Assembly: GCF_015354405.1 (NCBI RefSeq)
Contig: NZ_JADKYP010000002.1
Location: 248,001 to 312,000 of the forward strand
Length of the DNA stretch: 64,000 nucleotides
Direction: 5' to 3'
Source of the DNA: Nocardia sp. BSTN01
Lineage (GTDB): Bacteria > Actinomycetota > Actinomycetes > Mycobacteriales > Mycobacteriaceae
The position numbers were made by a program, and so were the translations under genes. Below are positions 1 to 8,319 of this stretch, one piece after another. How positions within the stretch are numbered: the stretch's first letter is position 1; the number at the start of each line of letters is the position of its first letter. The notes beneath the pieces were generated by a model. It did no database searches. It had not been told where the DNA came from and was given only the letters and a program-made list of their open reading frames with translations.

Positions 1-327
1 CCCGAAGACGGCGGGCCGGACGTATTCGTTCATGTGAACGACATCGGATTGGACGAGGACGAACTGCGGCAGGGGCGAGTATTCGAATTCGAGGTCACCG
101 AGGGTGATCGAGGACCCAAGGCGGTCAACCTGACCGCGGTCGGCGGCACACCGGCGCCACCACGCCATCGCGGCCGCGGCACCGGCCAGCTCACCGCCGC
201 CGAACACAAACGGCTGATCACCGAACTGCTGCTCGACGCCAGCCCCGCCCTCACCGCCGGCGAGATCATCACCATCCGCGACCGGCTCGCCGAATTCGCC
301 GACCAGCACGGCTGGCTGGAGAACTGA
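1..327 (+). CDS. Cold-shock domain protein, 5'-truncated by window edge
   Basis: The reading frame is open from base 1 and ends at 327. Before the first in-frame GTG (34) it already encodes PEDGGPDVFVHVNDI, the RNP-2-like second half of a cold-shock domain (a nucleic-acid-binding OB fold), so the true start lies upstream of the window. After the domain (about 45 visible residues) comes a basic, proline-rich linker and a roughly 45-residue helical tail that ordinary 67-residue CspA proteins lack. Such long cold-shock proteins occur in actinobacteria. The role is inferred as RNA/ssDNA binding; the tail function is unknown. Confidence 0.8.
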   Translation, partial: PEDGGPDVFVHVNDIGLDEDELRQGRVFEFEVTEGDRGPKAVNLTAVGGTPAPPRHRGRGTGQLTAAEHKRLITELLLDASPALTAGEIITIRDRLAEFADQHGWLEN

Positions 328-454
328 CCGACCGGGCGAATGTCCCGCGACCGCGGGCGGCGGCTCTCGGCCTACGATCATGACGACGATGCGGGCGATG
401 AATTTCTCCCGCCCGCACCGTCGGCATGGGTGAGACCGACCCGAGGAGGATCGC

Positions 455-1549
455 GTGGACCTGCCCGTCATGCCGCCGGTGAAACCGATGCTGGCCAAAT
501 CCGCCGGCGCCCTGCCCCGCGAGGACACGCTCCTCTACGAGCCCAAATGGGACGGCTTCCGATGCATCGTCTTTCGCGACGGCACCGAGATCGAACTCGG
601 CTCCCGCAACGACCGGCCACTCACCCGCTATTTTCCGGAAGTGGTGCGACTGCTCGACGCCGCGCTGCCCCCGCGGTGCGTCCTCGACGGTGAAATCGTC
701 GTCGTCACCGAACACGGCCTCGATTTCGACGTCCTGCAGAACCGCCTGCACCCCGCGGCCTCCCGCGTGAACAAACTCAGCGTCGAAACACCCGCCAGTT
801 TCGTCGCCTTCGACCTGCTCGCCCTCGGCGACGACGACCTGACCACCAGGCCCTTCCACGAACGCCGGCACCTGCTGGAATCGATCCTCGACACCCCGCA
901 CGAGGGCATCCACCTCACTCCCGTCACCTCCGACCCCGATACCGCCCAGGACTGGTTCACCCGATTCGAGGGCGCCGGCTTCGACGGCGTGATGGTCAAA
1001 TCCCGCGACCTGCCCTACATGCAGGACAAACGCGTCATGGTCAAGGTCAAACACGAACGCACCGCCGACTGCGTCGTGGCCGGGTTCCGCTGGCACAAGG
1101 ACGGCCAGGGCGTCGGCTCCCTGCTGCTGGGCCTCTACGACGAGGACGGCAACCTGCACCACGTCGGCGTCGCCAGCAGCTTCACCGCCGCCCGCCGCAA
1201 ACAACTCGTCGACGAACTGGCGCCGCTGCGCGACGGCGCACTCGACAACCACCCCTGGCGCACCTGGGCCGACGCCGCCGCCCAAGCCAAGGCCGAAGGC
1301 AAGATGCCCGGCGGCATCAGCCGCTGGACCGGCGGCAAGGACCTGTCCTGGGAACCACTACGGCCCGAACTGGTCGCCGAGGTCCGCTACGAGCACCTCA
1401 TGGCCGGGAGATTACGCCACGGCGGGCGCCTGGTCCGCTTCCGCGACGACCGCACCCCGCAATCGTGCACCTACGCCCAACTCGAAGAGGTCGCGCCCGC
1501 CGAACTCGCCGACATCTTCACCGCCGCGAAAGCGCAGGCCCAGCCGTGA
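455..1549 (+). CDS. ligC: ATP-dependent DNA ligase, LigC type
   Basis: This 364-residue protein has the ligase motif I EPKWDGFR near residue 28, whose Lys is the adenylated residue, followed by LDGEIVV (motif III), FVAFDLLAL, GFDGVMVK (motif IV) and MVKVKHERTADCVV (motif V), then a C-terminal OB fold. The length matches stand-alone LigC ligases rather than multidomain LigD. The GTG start at 455 has a strong ribosome-binding site (GAGGAGGA, 443-450). The stop overlaps the next gene's start by four bases (GTGA), so the two are translationally coupled. In mycobacteria LigC works with Prim-PolC in gap repair. Function is inferred from family motifs. Confidence 0.9.
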   Translation: MDLPVMPPVKPMLAKSAGALPREDTLLYEPKWDGFRCIVFRDGTEIELGSRNDRPLTRYFPEVVRLLDAALPPRCVLDGEIVVVTEHGLDFDVLQNRLHPAASRVNKLSVETPASFVAFDLLALGDDDLTTRPFHERRHLLESILDTPHEGIHLTPVTSDPDTAQDWFTRFEGAGFDGVMVKSRDLPYMQDKRVMVKVKHERTADCVVAGFRWHKDGQGVGSLLLGLYDEDGNLHHVGVASSFTAARRKQLVDELAPLRDGALDNHPWRTWADAAAQAKAEGKMPGGISRWTGGKDLSWEPLRPELVAEVRYEHLMAGRLRHGGRLVRFRDDRTPQSCTYAQLEEVAPAELADIFTAAKAQAQP

Positions 1550-2586
1550 GCGAAGCCATCGACATCGACACCCACGGCGTGACCGTCCGCATCAGCAACC
1601 CCGACAAGATCTACTTCAGCAAACGCGGCGAAACCAAACTCGACCTCGTCCGCTACTACCAAGCCGTCGCCGAACCCCTGCTGCGCACCATCGGCAACCG
1701 TCCCGTGCTGCTCGAACGCTATCCCGACGGCGCCGGCGGCAAATCCTGGTTCCAGAAACGCGTCCCGAAATCGGTCCCCGACTGGTTGCAGACCGTACAG
1801 GTTTCCACCCCCAACGGCACCGCCAGCGACGCCCTGGTCGCCGCCGACCTCGCCCACATCCTCTGGGCGGTCAACCTCGGCTGCCTCGGCTTCCACGTCT
1901 GGCCCAATCACATTCCCGCAGGCGGAGTCCCGGCCCGCACCGAAGGCGAGATCGGCGACCTCGACATCAGCGACGAACTGCGCATCGACCTCGATCCCTC
2001 CCCCGGCATCGGCTTCGACGACCTGCGCCACGTCGCCGTCCTCACCCGCGAACTGCTCGCCGAACTCGGCATCGACGCCCGCGTCAAAACCTCCGGATCC
2101 CGCGGCCTGCACATCTACGCCGTCCTCGAACCCGTCTGGGACGGCTACCAGGTCCGCGCCGCCGCGGTCGCCATGGCCCGCGAACTCGAACGCCGCCACC
2201 CCGACCTCATCACCGCCAACTGGTGGAAAGAGGAACGCGGACAACGTGTCTTCATCGACTACAACCAGAACGCGCCACACAAGACCGTCTTCGGCGCCTG
2301 GTGTGTGCGACCCAAGGTCGGCGCCCAGGTCTCGACCCCCATCGCCTGGGACGCACTCGATGCGATCGTCCCCGACGAACTCACCATCGCCACGGTCCCC
2401 GAACGGCTCGCCGCATCCGGCGACCCCTGGGCCGACCGCACCCCGCAATCGATCCAGTCGCTGCTCGAAATGTCGCGCCGCGACTTCGATTCCGGCCTGC
2501 TCGACGCACCCTGGCCACCGAACTACCCGAAGATGCCCAACGAACCACCCCGCGTCCAACCCAGCCGCGCCCGCACCCCCGGCTGA
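1546..2586 (+). CDS. LigD-type primase-polymerase (Prim-PolC/PolD-like)
   Basis: This 346-residue protein is an archaeo-eukaryotic-primase-superfamily polymerase related to the LigD polymerase domain. It begins with the typical region SNPDKIYFSKRGETKLDLV, contains LRIDLDPSPG with the paired metal-binding aspartates at about residue 145, and later KTSGSRGLHIY and VFIDYNQNAPHKT, which are standard blocks of this family. The GTG start at 1546 is chosen because it overlaps the ligase stop; an earlier in-frame start would lie inside the ligase gene. Paired with the ligase it probably fills short gaps or extends ends before sealing. No Ku gene is in view, so a role in end joining is uncertain. Confidence 0.88.
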   Translation: MSEAIDIDTHGVTVRISNPDKIYFSKRGETKLDLVRYYQAVAEPLLRTIGNRPVLLERYPDGAGGKSWFQKRVPKSVPDWLQTVQVSTPNGTASDALVAADLAHILWAVNLGCLGFHVWPNHIPAGGVPARTEGEIGDLDISDELRIDLDPSPGIGFDDLRHVAVLTRELLAELGIDARVKTSGSRGLHIYAVLEPVWDGYQVRAAAVAMARELERRHPDLITANWWKEERGQRVFIDYNQNAPHKTVFGAWCVRPKVGAQVSTPIAWDALDAIVPDELTIATVPERLAASGDPWADRTPQSIQSLLEMSRRDFDSGLLDAPWPPNYPKMPNEPPRVQPSRARTPG

Positions 2587-2610
2587 GGACTCACACCCTC
2601 GCGGGCGCCG

Positions 2611-3267
2611 TCAGCGGGCCTGCTCGATCCGCGGAAACGTGGTCTCGACCAACGCCATCAGCACATCCGCGAGCAGATGATGCACCTGCTCACGATTCAA
2701 GCTGCGGCGCGTAATCCATTCGCGCCCAGCGGTTTTCACCATTCCGCTGTAGGCGCGGACCAAGGCCCGCAACTCGTCGTCGCGCGCCGACCCGGACAGG
2801 CCCACCATCTGCAACAACCGATCGGCCGCCGCGTCGTCGGCCTCGTCCAGGATGCGCTGCACCTCCGGATCGTCCCCGATCCCCTCATGCCCGGTCACCT
2901 TCACCCAGGTGCTGCCCAACCCGCTGATCGTGTCCAGCAACCACGACACACTCGCATCCACCCGCTCGCGCGGCGTACCGGTGGGCATCACCATGTAATC
3001 GGCGCGCGGCAACGTCACCATCCGGCGCACCACCGCCAGATACAGATCGCGCTTGTTGCCGAAATAGTGATTGATCAGCCCGCGCGCCACCCCGGCGCGC
3101 TGCGCGAGTTCAGCGGTCGACACCGCCGCATAGGGACGTTCGCCGAACATCTCGATGGCGCAGGCCAGAATCTGGGCGCGCCGTTCGTCCGGCTCCAGCC
3201 GGCGCCGCCGAGCCGAATCGGCATCGGCCGGCACCGGCTGGGTTGTGGTGTCAGAGTGAGCGGGCAA
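2611..3267 (-). CDS. TetR-family transcriptional regulator
   Basis: This 218-residue protein has an N-terminal helix-turn-helix (about residues 28-75) with TAELAQRAGVARGLINHYFG, the TetR recognition-helix pattern, and a helical C-terminal ligand domain. The start taken is a TTG at 3267 with GAAGGA (3272-3277) six bases upstream; it overlaps the 3' end of the upstream acyl-CoA dehydrogenase by 17 bases, so the two genes are probably cotranscribed and coupled. It likely controls that dehydrogenase, though no operator was identified. A downstream start is possible. Confidence 0.82.
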   Translation of the reverse strand: MPAHSDTTTQPVPADADSARRRRLEPDERRAQILACAIEMFGERPYAAVSTAELAQRAGVARGLINHYFGNKRDLYLAVVRRMVTLPRADYMVMPTGTPRERVDASVSWLLDTISGLGSTWVKVTGHEGIGDDPEVQRILDEADDAAADRLLQMVGLSGSARDDELRALVRAYSGMVKTAGREWITRRSLNREQVHHLLADVLMALVETTFPRIEQAR

Positions 3268-4396
3268 TGAGATCCTTCATCACCTCGTTGGAACCGGCGA
3301 GGATGCGCAGCACGCGCGCACCGGTGTACAGCTGGGAAATCGGGTACTCCGTCATGTATCCATAGCCACCGAACAGTTGCAGACAGCGGTCCACCACAAT
3401 ACCCAACTGGTCGGTAAGCCAGTACTTCGACATCGCAGCGGTGGGAATGTCCAGCTCACCCCGCAGATGCTTGCCGATCGCATCATCGAGGAACGTCCGG
3501 CTCACCCGCGCGATCGTCGCACACTCGGCCAGCTCGAACTTCGTGTTCTGCATCGCGAACAGCGGCTTACCGAAAGCCTCACGGCCCTTGGTGTATTCGA
3601 CGGTCAACTCCACCGCCCGCTCCATCATCGACACCGCCATGATCGCGGTCACCAGCCGCTCCTGCGCCAGCAGCTGCATCATCTGATAGAAGCCCTGCCC
3701 CTCGGCCTCACCCAGCAGATTCGACGCCGGCACCCGCAAGCCGTCGAAGAACAGCTCCGCGGTGTCCTGCGCCTTACCGCCGATCTTGTTCAGGATCCGG
3801 CCGCGCCGGAAACCGGGCGTCTCGTCACTCACCTCGGCGAAGATCAGCGACACGCCCGCCGCGCCCTTCGTCGGGTCGGTCTTGGCAGCGATGATGATGC
3901 CGTCGCACAACCAGCCGTTGGAGATGAAGATCTTCGACCCGGTGATCACGTACTCGTCACCCTCGCGCACCGCGCGGGTCTTGATGTTCTGCAGATCCGA
4001 ACCCGTCCCCGGCTCGGTCATGCCGATCGACAGCACCATCTCACCACTGGCCGCCTTCGGCAGCACCCGCCGCTTGAGGTCCTCGGTTCCGAAATGATGA
4101 ATGTAGGGCGCGATGATCGACGAATGCACCGGCATACCCAGTGAACCGTCACCGGCATAGGACTGCGCCTCGATCAACGCCGCCTCGTGCGCGAAAGTGC
4201 CACCGCCACCGCCGTATTCGGACGGAATCGCGGCGCACAGCAGACCCAGCTCACCCGCCCGGTTGTACAGTTCGCGGTCCGGATGCCCCTGCGCGACGAA
4301 CTTTTCCTCGTTCGGCAGGACTTCCTTCTCGAAGAAGGTCTTCGCCAGATCCCGGACGGCCTCGACCTCATCGTCGCTCCACGCGGCGCGCGCCAT
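3251..4396 (-). CDS. Acyl-CoA dehydrogenase
   Basis: This 381-residue protein has full-length acyl-CoA dehydrogenase architecture: an N-terminal helical domain, a beta domain containing SIGMTEPGTGSDLQNI and GSKIFISNGWLCD (FAD and substrate contacts), and a C-terminal helical domain with GREAFGKPLFAMQNTKF and LQLFGGYGYMTEYPI. It catalyses FAD-dependent alpha,beta-desaturation of an acyl-CoA, in beta-oxidation or branched-chain catabolism; the chain length cannot be told from sequence. ATG 4396 is preferred over an ATG 13 codons upstream because GAAGGAAG lies just before it. It is followed by a TetR gene with overlapping ends. Confidence 0.9.
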   Translation of the reverse strand: MARAAWSDDEVEAVRDLAKTFFEKEVLPNEEKFVAQGHPDRELYNRAGELGLLCAAIPSEYGGGGGTFAHEAALIEAQSYAGDGSLGMPVHSSIIAPYIHHFGTEDLKRRVLPKAASGEMVLSIGMTEPGTGSDLQNIKTRAVREGDEYVITGSKIFISNGWLCDGIIIAAKTDPTKGAAGVSLIFAEVSDETPGFRRGRILNKIGGKAQDTAELFFDGLRVPASNLLGEAEGQGFYQMMQLLAQERLVTAIMAVSMMERAVELTVEYTKGREAFGKPLFAMQNTKFELAECATIARVSRTFLDDAIGKHLRGELDIPTAAMSKYWLTDQLGIVVDRCLQLFGGYGYMTEYPISQLYTGARVLRILAGSNEVMKDLIARSL

Positions 4397-4487
4397 CGTT
4401 ACTTCCTTCGTCTCGTACCCAGGACCGGACCGCACCGGCCCCGCGCACCAGCCTGGCGCACTATTGGCGGCATGTCAACAACGCCGT

Positions 4488-5210
4488 TCAGTGGGCATCC
4501 CGCGCGGTATTCACCCCCGCCAGCGTGCTGAAAATCGGCACCTCCGGATCCGCCACGATCCGCTGCCGCCGCAGGAAACCGTCGATCAGCGACCACACCA
4601 ACTCGGTCAGTTCCGCCACGAAATCCGCGCTGGTCCGCCGCGGCGCCGCCGAATCCTCCAGCCACAGATCCGTCGTCGCCACCACCACACCGACGACCGC
4701 CCGCGCCAGATAGTCCAGCCCCGCCGTCTCGATCGGCACCGCCTCCGCGATCGACCGCGCCAGCTTCGCGAACCGCCGCGCCGCATCGCGGCCCAGGTCG
4801 AACTGCAACACCGCCCCGACCGCCGCACCACCCGACCGGCTCGCCTGCGCCGTCTGCACCACCGGTGCCTGCATCAGAAAGCGAAAGACATTGGGATGGG
4901 CCAGAATTCCGTCGGCATACGCGGTGAACACCCGCCGTAGCGCGGGCCGCGGCGGCTGCAGCAGCAACGTCATGTCCTGCCCCGCCGCGGCGAACGCATC
5001 GCGCGACATCCGATCGGCGATCTCGGTGTACAGATCCGCCTTGTCCGCGAACTGCCGATACAGCCGTGGCTTCGTCATGCCCGCCGCACGGGCGATGTCG
5101 TCCATACTCGGCTGCGGCCCGTCCCGATCGATCACACGGATCGCCGCATCGACGATCTCCTCCCGTGCAACCCCAGGCGCGGCAGCTCGCCGGCCGACCC
5201 GAGACACCAT
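4488..5210 (-). CDS. TetR-family transcriptional regulator
   Basis: This 240-residue protein has a TetR N-terminal domain with MDDIARAAGMTKPRLYRQFA as the helix-turn-helix (about residues 35-54) and a longer helical effector domain. ATG 5210 is chosen because GGGGAGGAG precedes it at good spacing. It is divergent from the hydrolase-fold gene at 5420. The 209-bp gap holds three copies of a CGTAC-N5-GTACG-like palindrome, which are the likely binding sites. It probably represses itself and the divergent gene. The ligand is unknown. Confidence 0.85.
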   Translation of the reverse strand: MVSRVGRRAAAPGVAREEIVDAAIRVIDRDGPQPSMDDIARAAGMTKPRLYRQFADKADLYTEIADRMSRDAFAAAGQDMTLLLQPPRPALRRVFTAYADGILAHPNVFRFLMQAPVVQTAQASRSGGAAVGAVLQFDLGRDAARRFAKLARSIAEAVPIETAGLDYLARAVVGVVVATTDLWLEDSAAPRRTSADFVAELTELVWSLIDGFLRRQRIVADPEVPIFSTLAGVNTARDAH

Positions 5211-5251
5211 GGGCTCCTCCCCAGCCGAGCGAATAGGTTCATTCAGGTTAA

Positions 5252-5386
5252 CGTACCGCCGGTACGAAGCGACGACCGCCGCGTCCACCAGCGAAAATTC
5301 CGGCAGTCAGGGAGATTTCCCACCGACGCGCGCTGACGAAAAGCCCATCGCGTACTGTCGGTACCGTTGACCGTACCGGCAGTACG
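5252..5386. promoter_or_regulatory. Three TetR-type operator palindromes
   Basis: Three 15-bp near-palindromes lie between the divergent TetR gene and the hydrolase gene: CGTACCGCCGGTACG (5252-5266), CGTACTGTCGGTACC (5351-5365) and CGTACCGGCAGTACG (5372-5386). They share the arms CGTAC and GTAC(G/C). One lies close to the TetR start and two sit 6 bp apart near the hydrolase start, so binding would cover both promoters. The assignment to the neighbouring TetR protein is inferred from position and symmetry. Confidence 0.7.
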
Positions 5387-5419
5387 AGCGGCTCCGTCCC
5401 GCGCTCACGAGGTAGACCG

Positions 5420-6277
5420 ATGAACCCAGCCCGCACCCCCTCCCGCCACCGCACCGTCACCGCCCACGGAGGCGACCTCGCCGTCTACGAATACGGCCAC
5501 CCCGACGCCGACACCATCGTGCTCATCCCCGGCATCACCGACACCCACCGCATCTGGAACCGCGTCGCCACCGGACTCGCCGACAGCTTCCACGTGGTCA
5601 CCTACGACGTCCGCGGACACGGCCGCTCCAGCGCACCCACCCGCACCCACCGCTACCGCCTGCCCCACCTCGCCGACGACCTGTTCGCCGTCATCGACGC
5701 CGTCAGCCCCAGCACACCCGTCCACCTCGCCGGCCACGGCTGGGGCGCGATCCAACTCTGGTACGCCCTCGGCGACCCGCGCGCCAATACCCGCATCGCG
5801 TCTGCCACCGCCCTGTCGGCCCCCCACCTCGACCACCTGGCCCTCGCACTGCGTGATCTCCGCTGCCCGCGCAGCCCCTGGTGGCGGCTGCCGCGCCTCA
5901 GCTGGCTGGTCCTCGGCCGCCGCCTCCTGCACTGGCCCCGCCTGCGCGCCCGGATCGTCCCACAGGCCGGCACCTGGCCCACCGACCTGCTCGCCGGCGC
6001 CCGCATCGTCTCGGCCAACCTCGTCCACCACCTGCGCCACCCGCGCCCGCAACACACCGCCGTACCGGTCCAGCTCATTCTCGACCGCGCCGACACCGCC
6101 GCCCTGCCGAGCCTGCGGACCCACATCCGCCGCGACGTCGACCGCCTCTGGCTGCGCGAACTGCCCGCCGACCCCTGGCTGCCGCTGACCGAGCCGCTGC
6201 TGGTCGTGGAAGCCATCGCCAACTTCATCGACGACCAGCACACCGACCACCGGCCCATCCACTACACCCCGCGCTGA
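5420..6277 (+). CDS. Alpha/beta-hydrolase-fold protein lacking catalytic residues
   Basis: This 285-residue protein shows an alpha/beta hydrolase core: VLIPGITDTHRIW (oxyanion-hole loop), VVTYDVRGHGRSS, and the nucleophile-elbow region VHLAGHGWGA. The elbow normally reads G-x-S-x-G (esterases) or HDWG (epoxide hydrolases), but here residue 107 is Gly. Near the C-terminus, where a catalytic His (GHWLP-like) is expected, the protein reads DPWLPL. Both key residues are therefore missing, so it may be a non-catalytic binding protein or have a relocated site. The start at ATG 5420 has GAGGT upstream. It is divergently paired with the TetR gene and followed by an SDR gene. Confidence 0.75.
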   Translation: MNPARTPSRHRTVTAHGGDLAVYEYGHPDADTIVLIPGITDTHRIWNRVATGLADSFHVVTYDVRGHGRSSAPTRTHRYRLPHLADDLFAVIDAVSPSTPVHLAGHGWGAIQLWYALGDPRANTRIASATALSAPHLDHLALALRDLRCPRSPWWRLPRLSWLVLGRRLLHWPRLRARIVPQAGTWPTDLLAGARIVSANLVHHLRHPRPQHTAVPVQLILDRADTAALPSLRTHIRRDVDRLWLRELPADPWLPLTEPLLVVEAIANFIDDQHTDHRPIHYTPR

Positions 6278-6360
6278 GGAGCCCCGCCGGCTCCCAGCAG
6301 CCGCGATGAGACAATAGGCGGCGGCATACCCCCGCAGACGAAGGATCATCCGGCAGCACG

Positions 6361-7842
6361 ATGGCTGAGCACACCACGACGACCGCGCCCACCACGTCCC
6401 AGCCGGACACCATCGATGGCGAGGAACTGGCGATCTGCCTGCGCGTCCTCGACCAAGCCGCACGGCTCGACGACAACCACCCCGACTCCATCGCGGTACA
6501 GCGTGCGGTCGGGCACATGTTCAAGAAACTGAAGCGCCGCCGTCGCGATCAGGCCCGCGCCGCCGTCGCCGAAGCCGACCGGGCGGTGGTCGCCGCCACC
6601 GCCACCGGCTCCCCCCACCGCATCGACGACGAGACGGCCGGCATCCCGCTGTCCACCTCAGTCGACGGCGACGCCGCGGGCACCCTGCTGCGCGCACGGC
6701 CCTGCTACATCTGCAAACAGCGCTACACCCGCGTCGACCGCTTCTACCACCAGCTGTGCCCCGACTGCGCCGCCCGCAACCACGCCAAACGCGACGCCCG
6801 CACCGATCTGTCCGGCCGCCGCGCGCTGCTCACCGGCGGCCGCGCCAAGATCGGCATGTACATCGCCCTGCGGCTGCTGCGCGACGGCGCCCACACCACC
6901 GTCACCACCCGCTTCCCCAACGACGCGATCCGCCGCTTCACCGCCCAGCCCGACAGTGCCGAATGGCTGCACCGGCTGCGTATCGTCGGCATCGACCTGC
7001 GCGATCCGGCCCAGGTCGTCGCCCTCGCCGACGACGTCGCCGCACAGGGGCCCCTGGACATCATCATCAACAACGCGGCCCAGACCGTCCGCCGCTCGGC
7101 CGGCGCCTATGCCGCGCTCGTCGAGGCCGAATCCGCACCGCTCCCCGCGGGTGAACTGCCCGACACCGTCACCTTCGGCCACACCACCCAGGCCCACCCG
7201 AACGCACTGACCGCCTCCCTACACTCCGCGCCGGTACCGACCACCCTGTCCGCCGCCGAGGTCACCGATCTCGCCCTGGTCGCGGGATCGGCCACCCCCG
7301 AACGTATTTCGCGCGGCGTGGCGATCGATGCCGGTGGGCTGGTACCCGATCTCGCGCACACCAACAGCTGGGTACAGACCGTCGCCGAGGTCGACGCCAC
7401 CGAACTGCTCGAAGTACAGCTGTGCAACTCGACCGCACCATTCCTGCTGATCTCCCGGCTGCGTCCCGCGCTCGCCGCATCACCGGCCCGCCGCAAATAC
7501 GTCGTCAACGTCTCCGCCATGGAAGGCGTCTTCAGTCGCGGCTACAAGGGCCCCGGCCACCCGCACACCAATATGGCCAAGGCCGCGCTCAACATGCTCA
7601 CCCGCACCAGCGCGCACGAGATGTTCGAGACCGACCGCATCCTCATGACCGCCGTCGACACCGGCTGGATCACCGACGAGCGCCCGCACTACACCAAGCT
7701 CCGTCTCGCCGAGGAGGGCTTCCACGCTCCCCTCGACCTCGTCGACGGCGCCGCCCGCGTCTACGACCCGATCGTGCGCGGCGAAGACGGCGTCGACCTC
7801 TTCGGCTGCTTCCTCAAGGACTACGAGCCCTCCAACTGGTGA
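6361..7842 (+). CDS. Zinc-ribbon short-chain dehydrogenase/reductase
   Basis: This 493-residue protein is much longer than a typical 250-residue SDR. Residues about 1-110 are a polar helical N-terminus. Residues about 115-145 carry CYICK and CPDC pairs, a likely zinc ribbon. The rest is a Rossmann SDR with RRALLTGGRAKIGMYIA (nucleotide loop), DIIINNAAQT (NNAG-like) and VNVSAMEG. The usual YxxxK is not plain: the region reads YKGPGHPHTNMAKAAL, where the Lys is kept and the Tyr lies further upstream. An insertion separates the NNAG block from the active-site block. Substrate unknown. The same-strand neighbour at 5420 ends 83 bp upstream. Confidence 0.8.
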   Translation: MAEHTTTTAPTTSQPDTIDGEELAICLRVLDQAARLDDNHPDSIAVQRAVGHMFKKLKRRRRDQARAAVAEADRAVVAATATGSPHRIDDETAGIPLSTSVDGDAAGTLLRARPCYICKQRYTRVDRFYHQLCPDCAARNHAKRDARTDLSGRRALLTGGRAKIGMYIALRLLRDGAHTTVTTRFPNDAIRRFTAQPDSAEWLHRLRIVGIDLRDPAQVVALADDVAAQGPLDIIINNAAQTVRRSAGAYAALVEAESAPLPAGELPDTVTFGHTTQAHPNALTASLHSAPVPTTLSAAEVTDLALVAGSATPERISRGVAIDAGGLVPDLAHTNSWVQTVAEVDATELLEVQLCNSTAPFLLISRLRPALAASPARRKYVVNVSAMEGVFSRGYKGPGHPHTNMAKAALNMLTRTSAHEMFETDRILMTAVDTGWITDERPHYTKLRLAEEGFHAPLDLVDGAARVYDPIVRGEDGVDLFGCFLKDYEPSNW

Positions 7843-7922
7843 GCCCCAGCCGCGTCGCGGCTTTCTTTCGAATGGGTGTGTTCGGGATCGATTGAACACG
7901 CGCTACTAGGCAATACATGTTT

Positions 7923-7941
7923 AGATGCGCATATCTGCGTA
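7923..7941. repeat. Palindrome-like motif, copy 1
   Basis: AGATGCGCATATCTGCGTA. It contains interlocking ATGCGCAT symmetry and a TGCGCATAT/TGCGTA half-site repeat. It matches copy 2 (8168-8186) at 18 of 19 positions. The layout recalls ArsR/SmtB-family operators, but no ArsR gene is in the window. Confidence 0.55.
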
Positions 7942-8167
7942 ACAGCATTGAATATCGTCCGTCCGTGTCCGATGCAGCTTCCGATCGCGCGAAGCACACT
8001 CGAAACCCTCAGTGCGACAACAGGTACGGCTGGCATCTTCTCTCCAGCGGGCCGCTACGCCACTCCCCTGCACGGACACCGGGTACAGGATTTTTGCATC
8101 CCGGCTGGTTGATGGCGCGACTCCCCTGCTGGCGGCCGGCACCGAGCCATGCCGTCAGTAGATTGTC

Positions 8168-8186
8168 AGATGCGCATATGTGCGTA
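8168..8186. repeat. Palindrome-like motif, copy 2
   Basis: AGATGCGCATATGTGCGTA. It differs from copy 1 only at the thirteenth base (G for C). The two copies are in the same orientation, 245 bp apart. Confidence 0.55.
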
Positions 8187-8306
8187 TCGGTATCTTCAAT
8201 TGCCGGACCACCGCTCGCGATCGGAAGGCCATGGGAGGCAAAGACGTTCACCCGAGGCACTCCGTGGCCGACGACGAAAATCCGCGCACGGGGCCGCCGA
8301 TCGCCT

Positions 8307-8312
8307 TAGTCT
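8307..8312 (+). promoter_or_regulatory. -10 box TAGTCT, leaderless start of DUF2784 gene
   Basis: TAGTCT is followed by 7 nt and then GTG 8320. There is no Shine-Dalgarno sequence, so transcription probably begins at or next to the start codon. Confidence 0.6.
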
Positions 8313-8319
8313 GGATTAC

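Larger units (their letters stand above)
7843..8306. other. Gene-free interval with repeated 19-bp motif
   Basis: No convincing coding region is seen on either strand in this 464-bp stretch; short open frames lack actinobacterial third-position bias and recognisable domains. Parts of it are clearly poorer in G+C than the neighbours. It contains two copies of a 19-bp motif described separately (7923-7941 and 8168-8186). It may be the remains of a deleted regulator/target pair, or a noncoding RNA locus. Confidence 0.5.

Noticed and set aside
269-1285. Long open frame opposite the LigC gene
   Set aside because: It is a shadow frame created by strong GC bias; the opposite strand has clear ligase motifs and a good ribosome-binding site.
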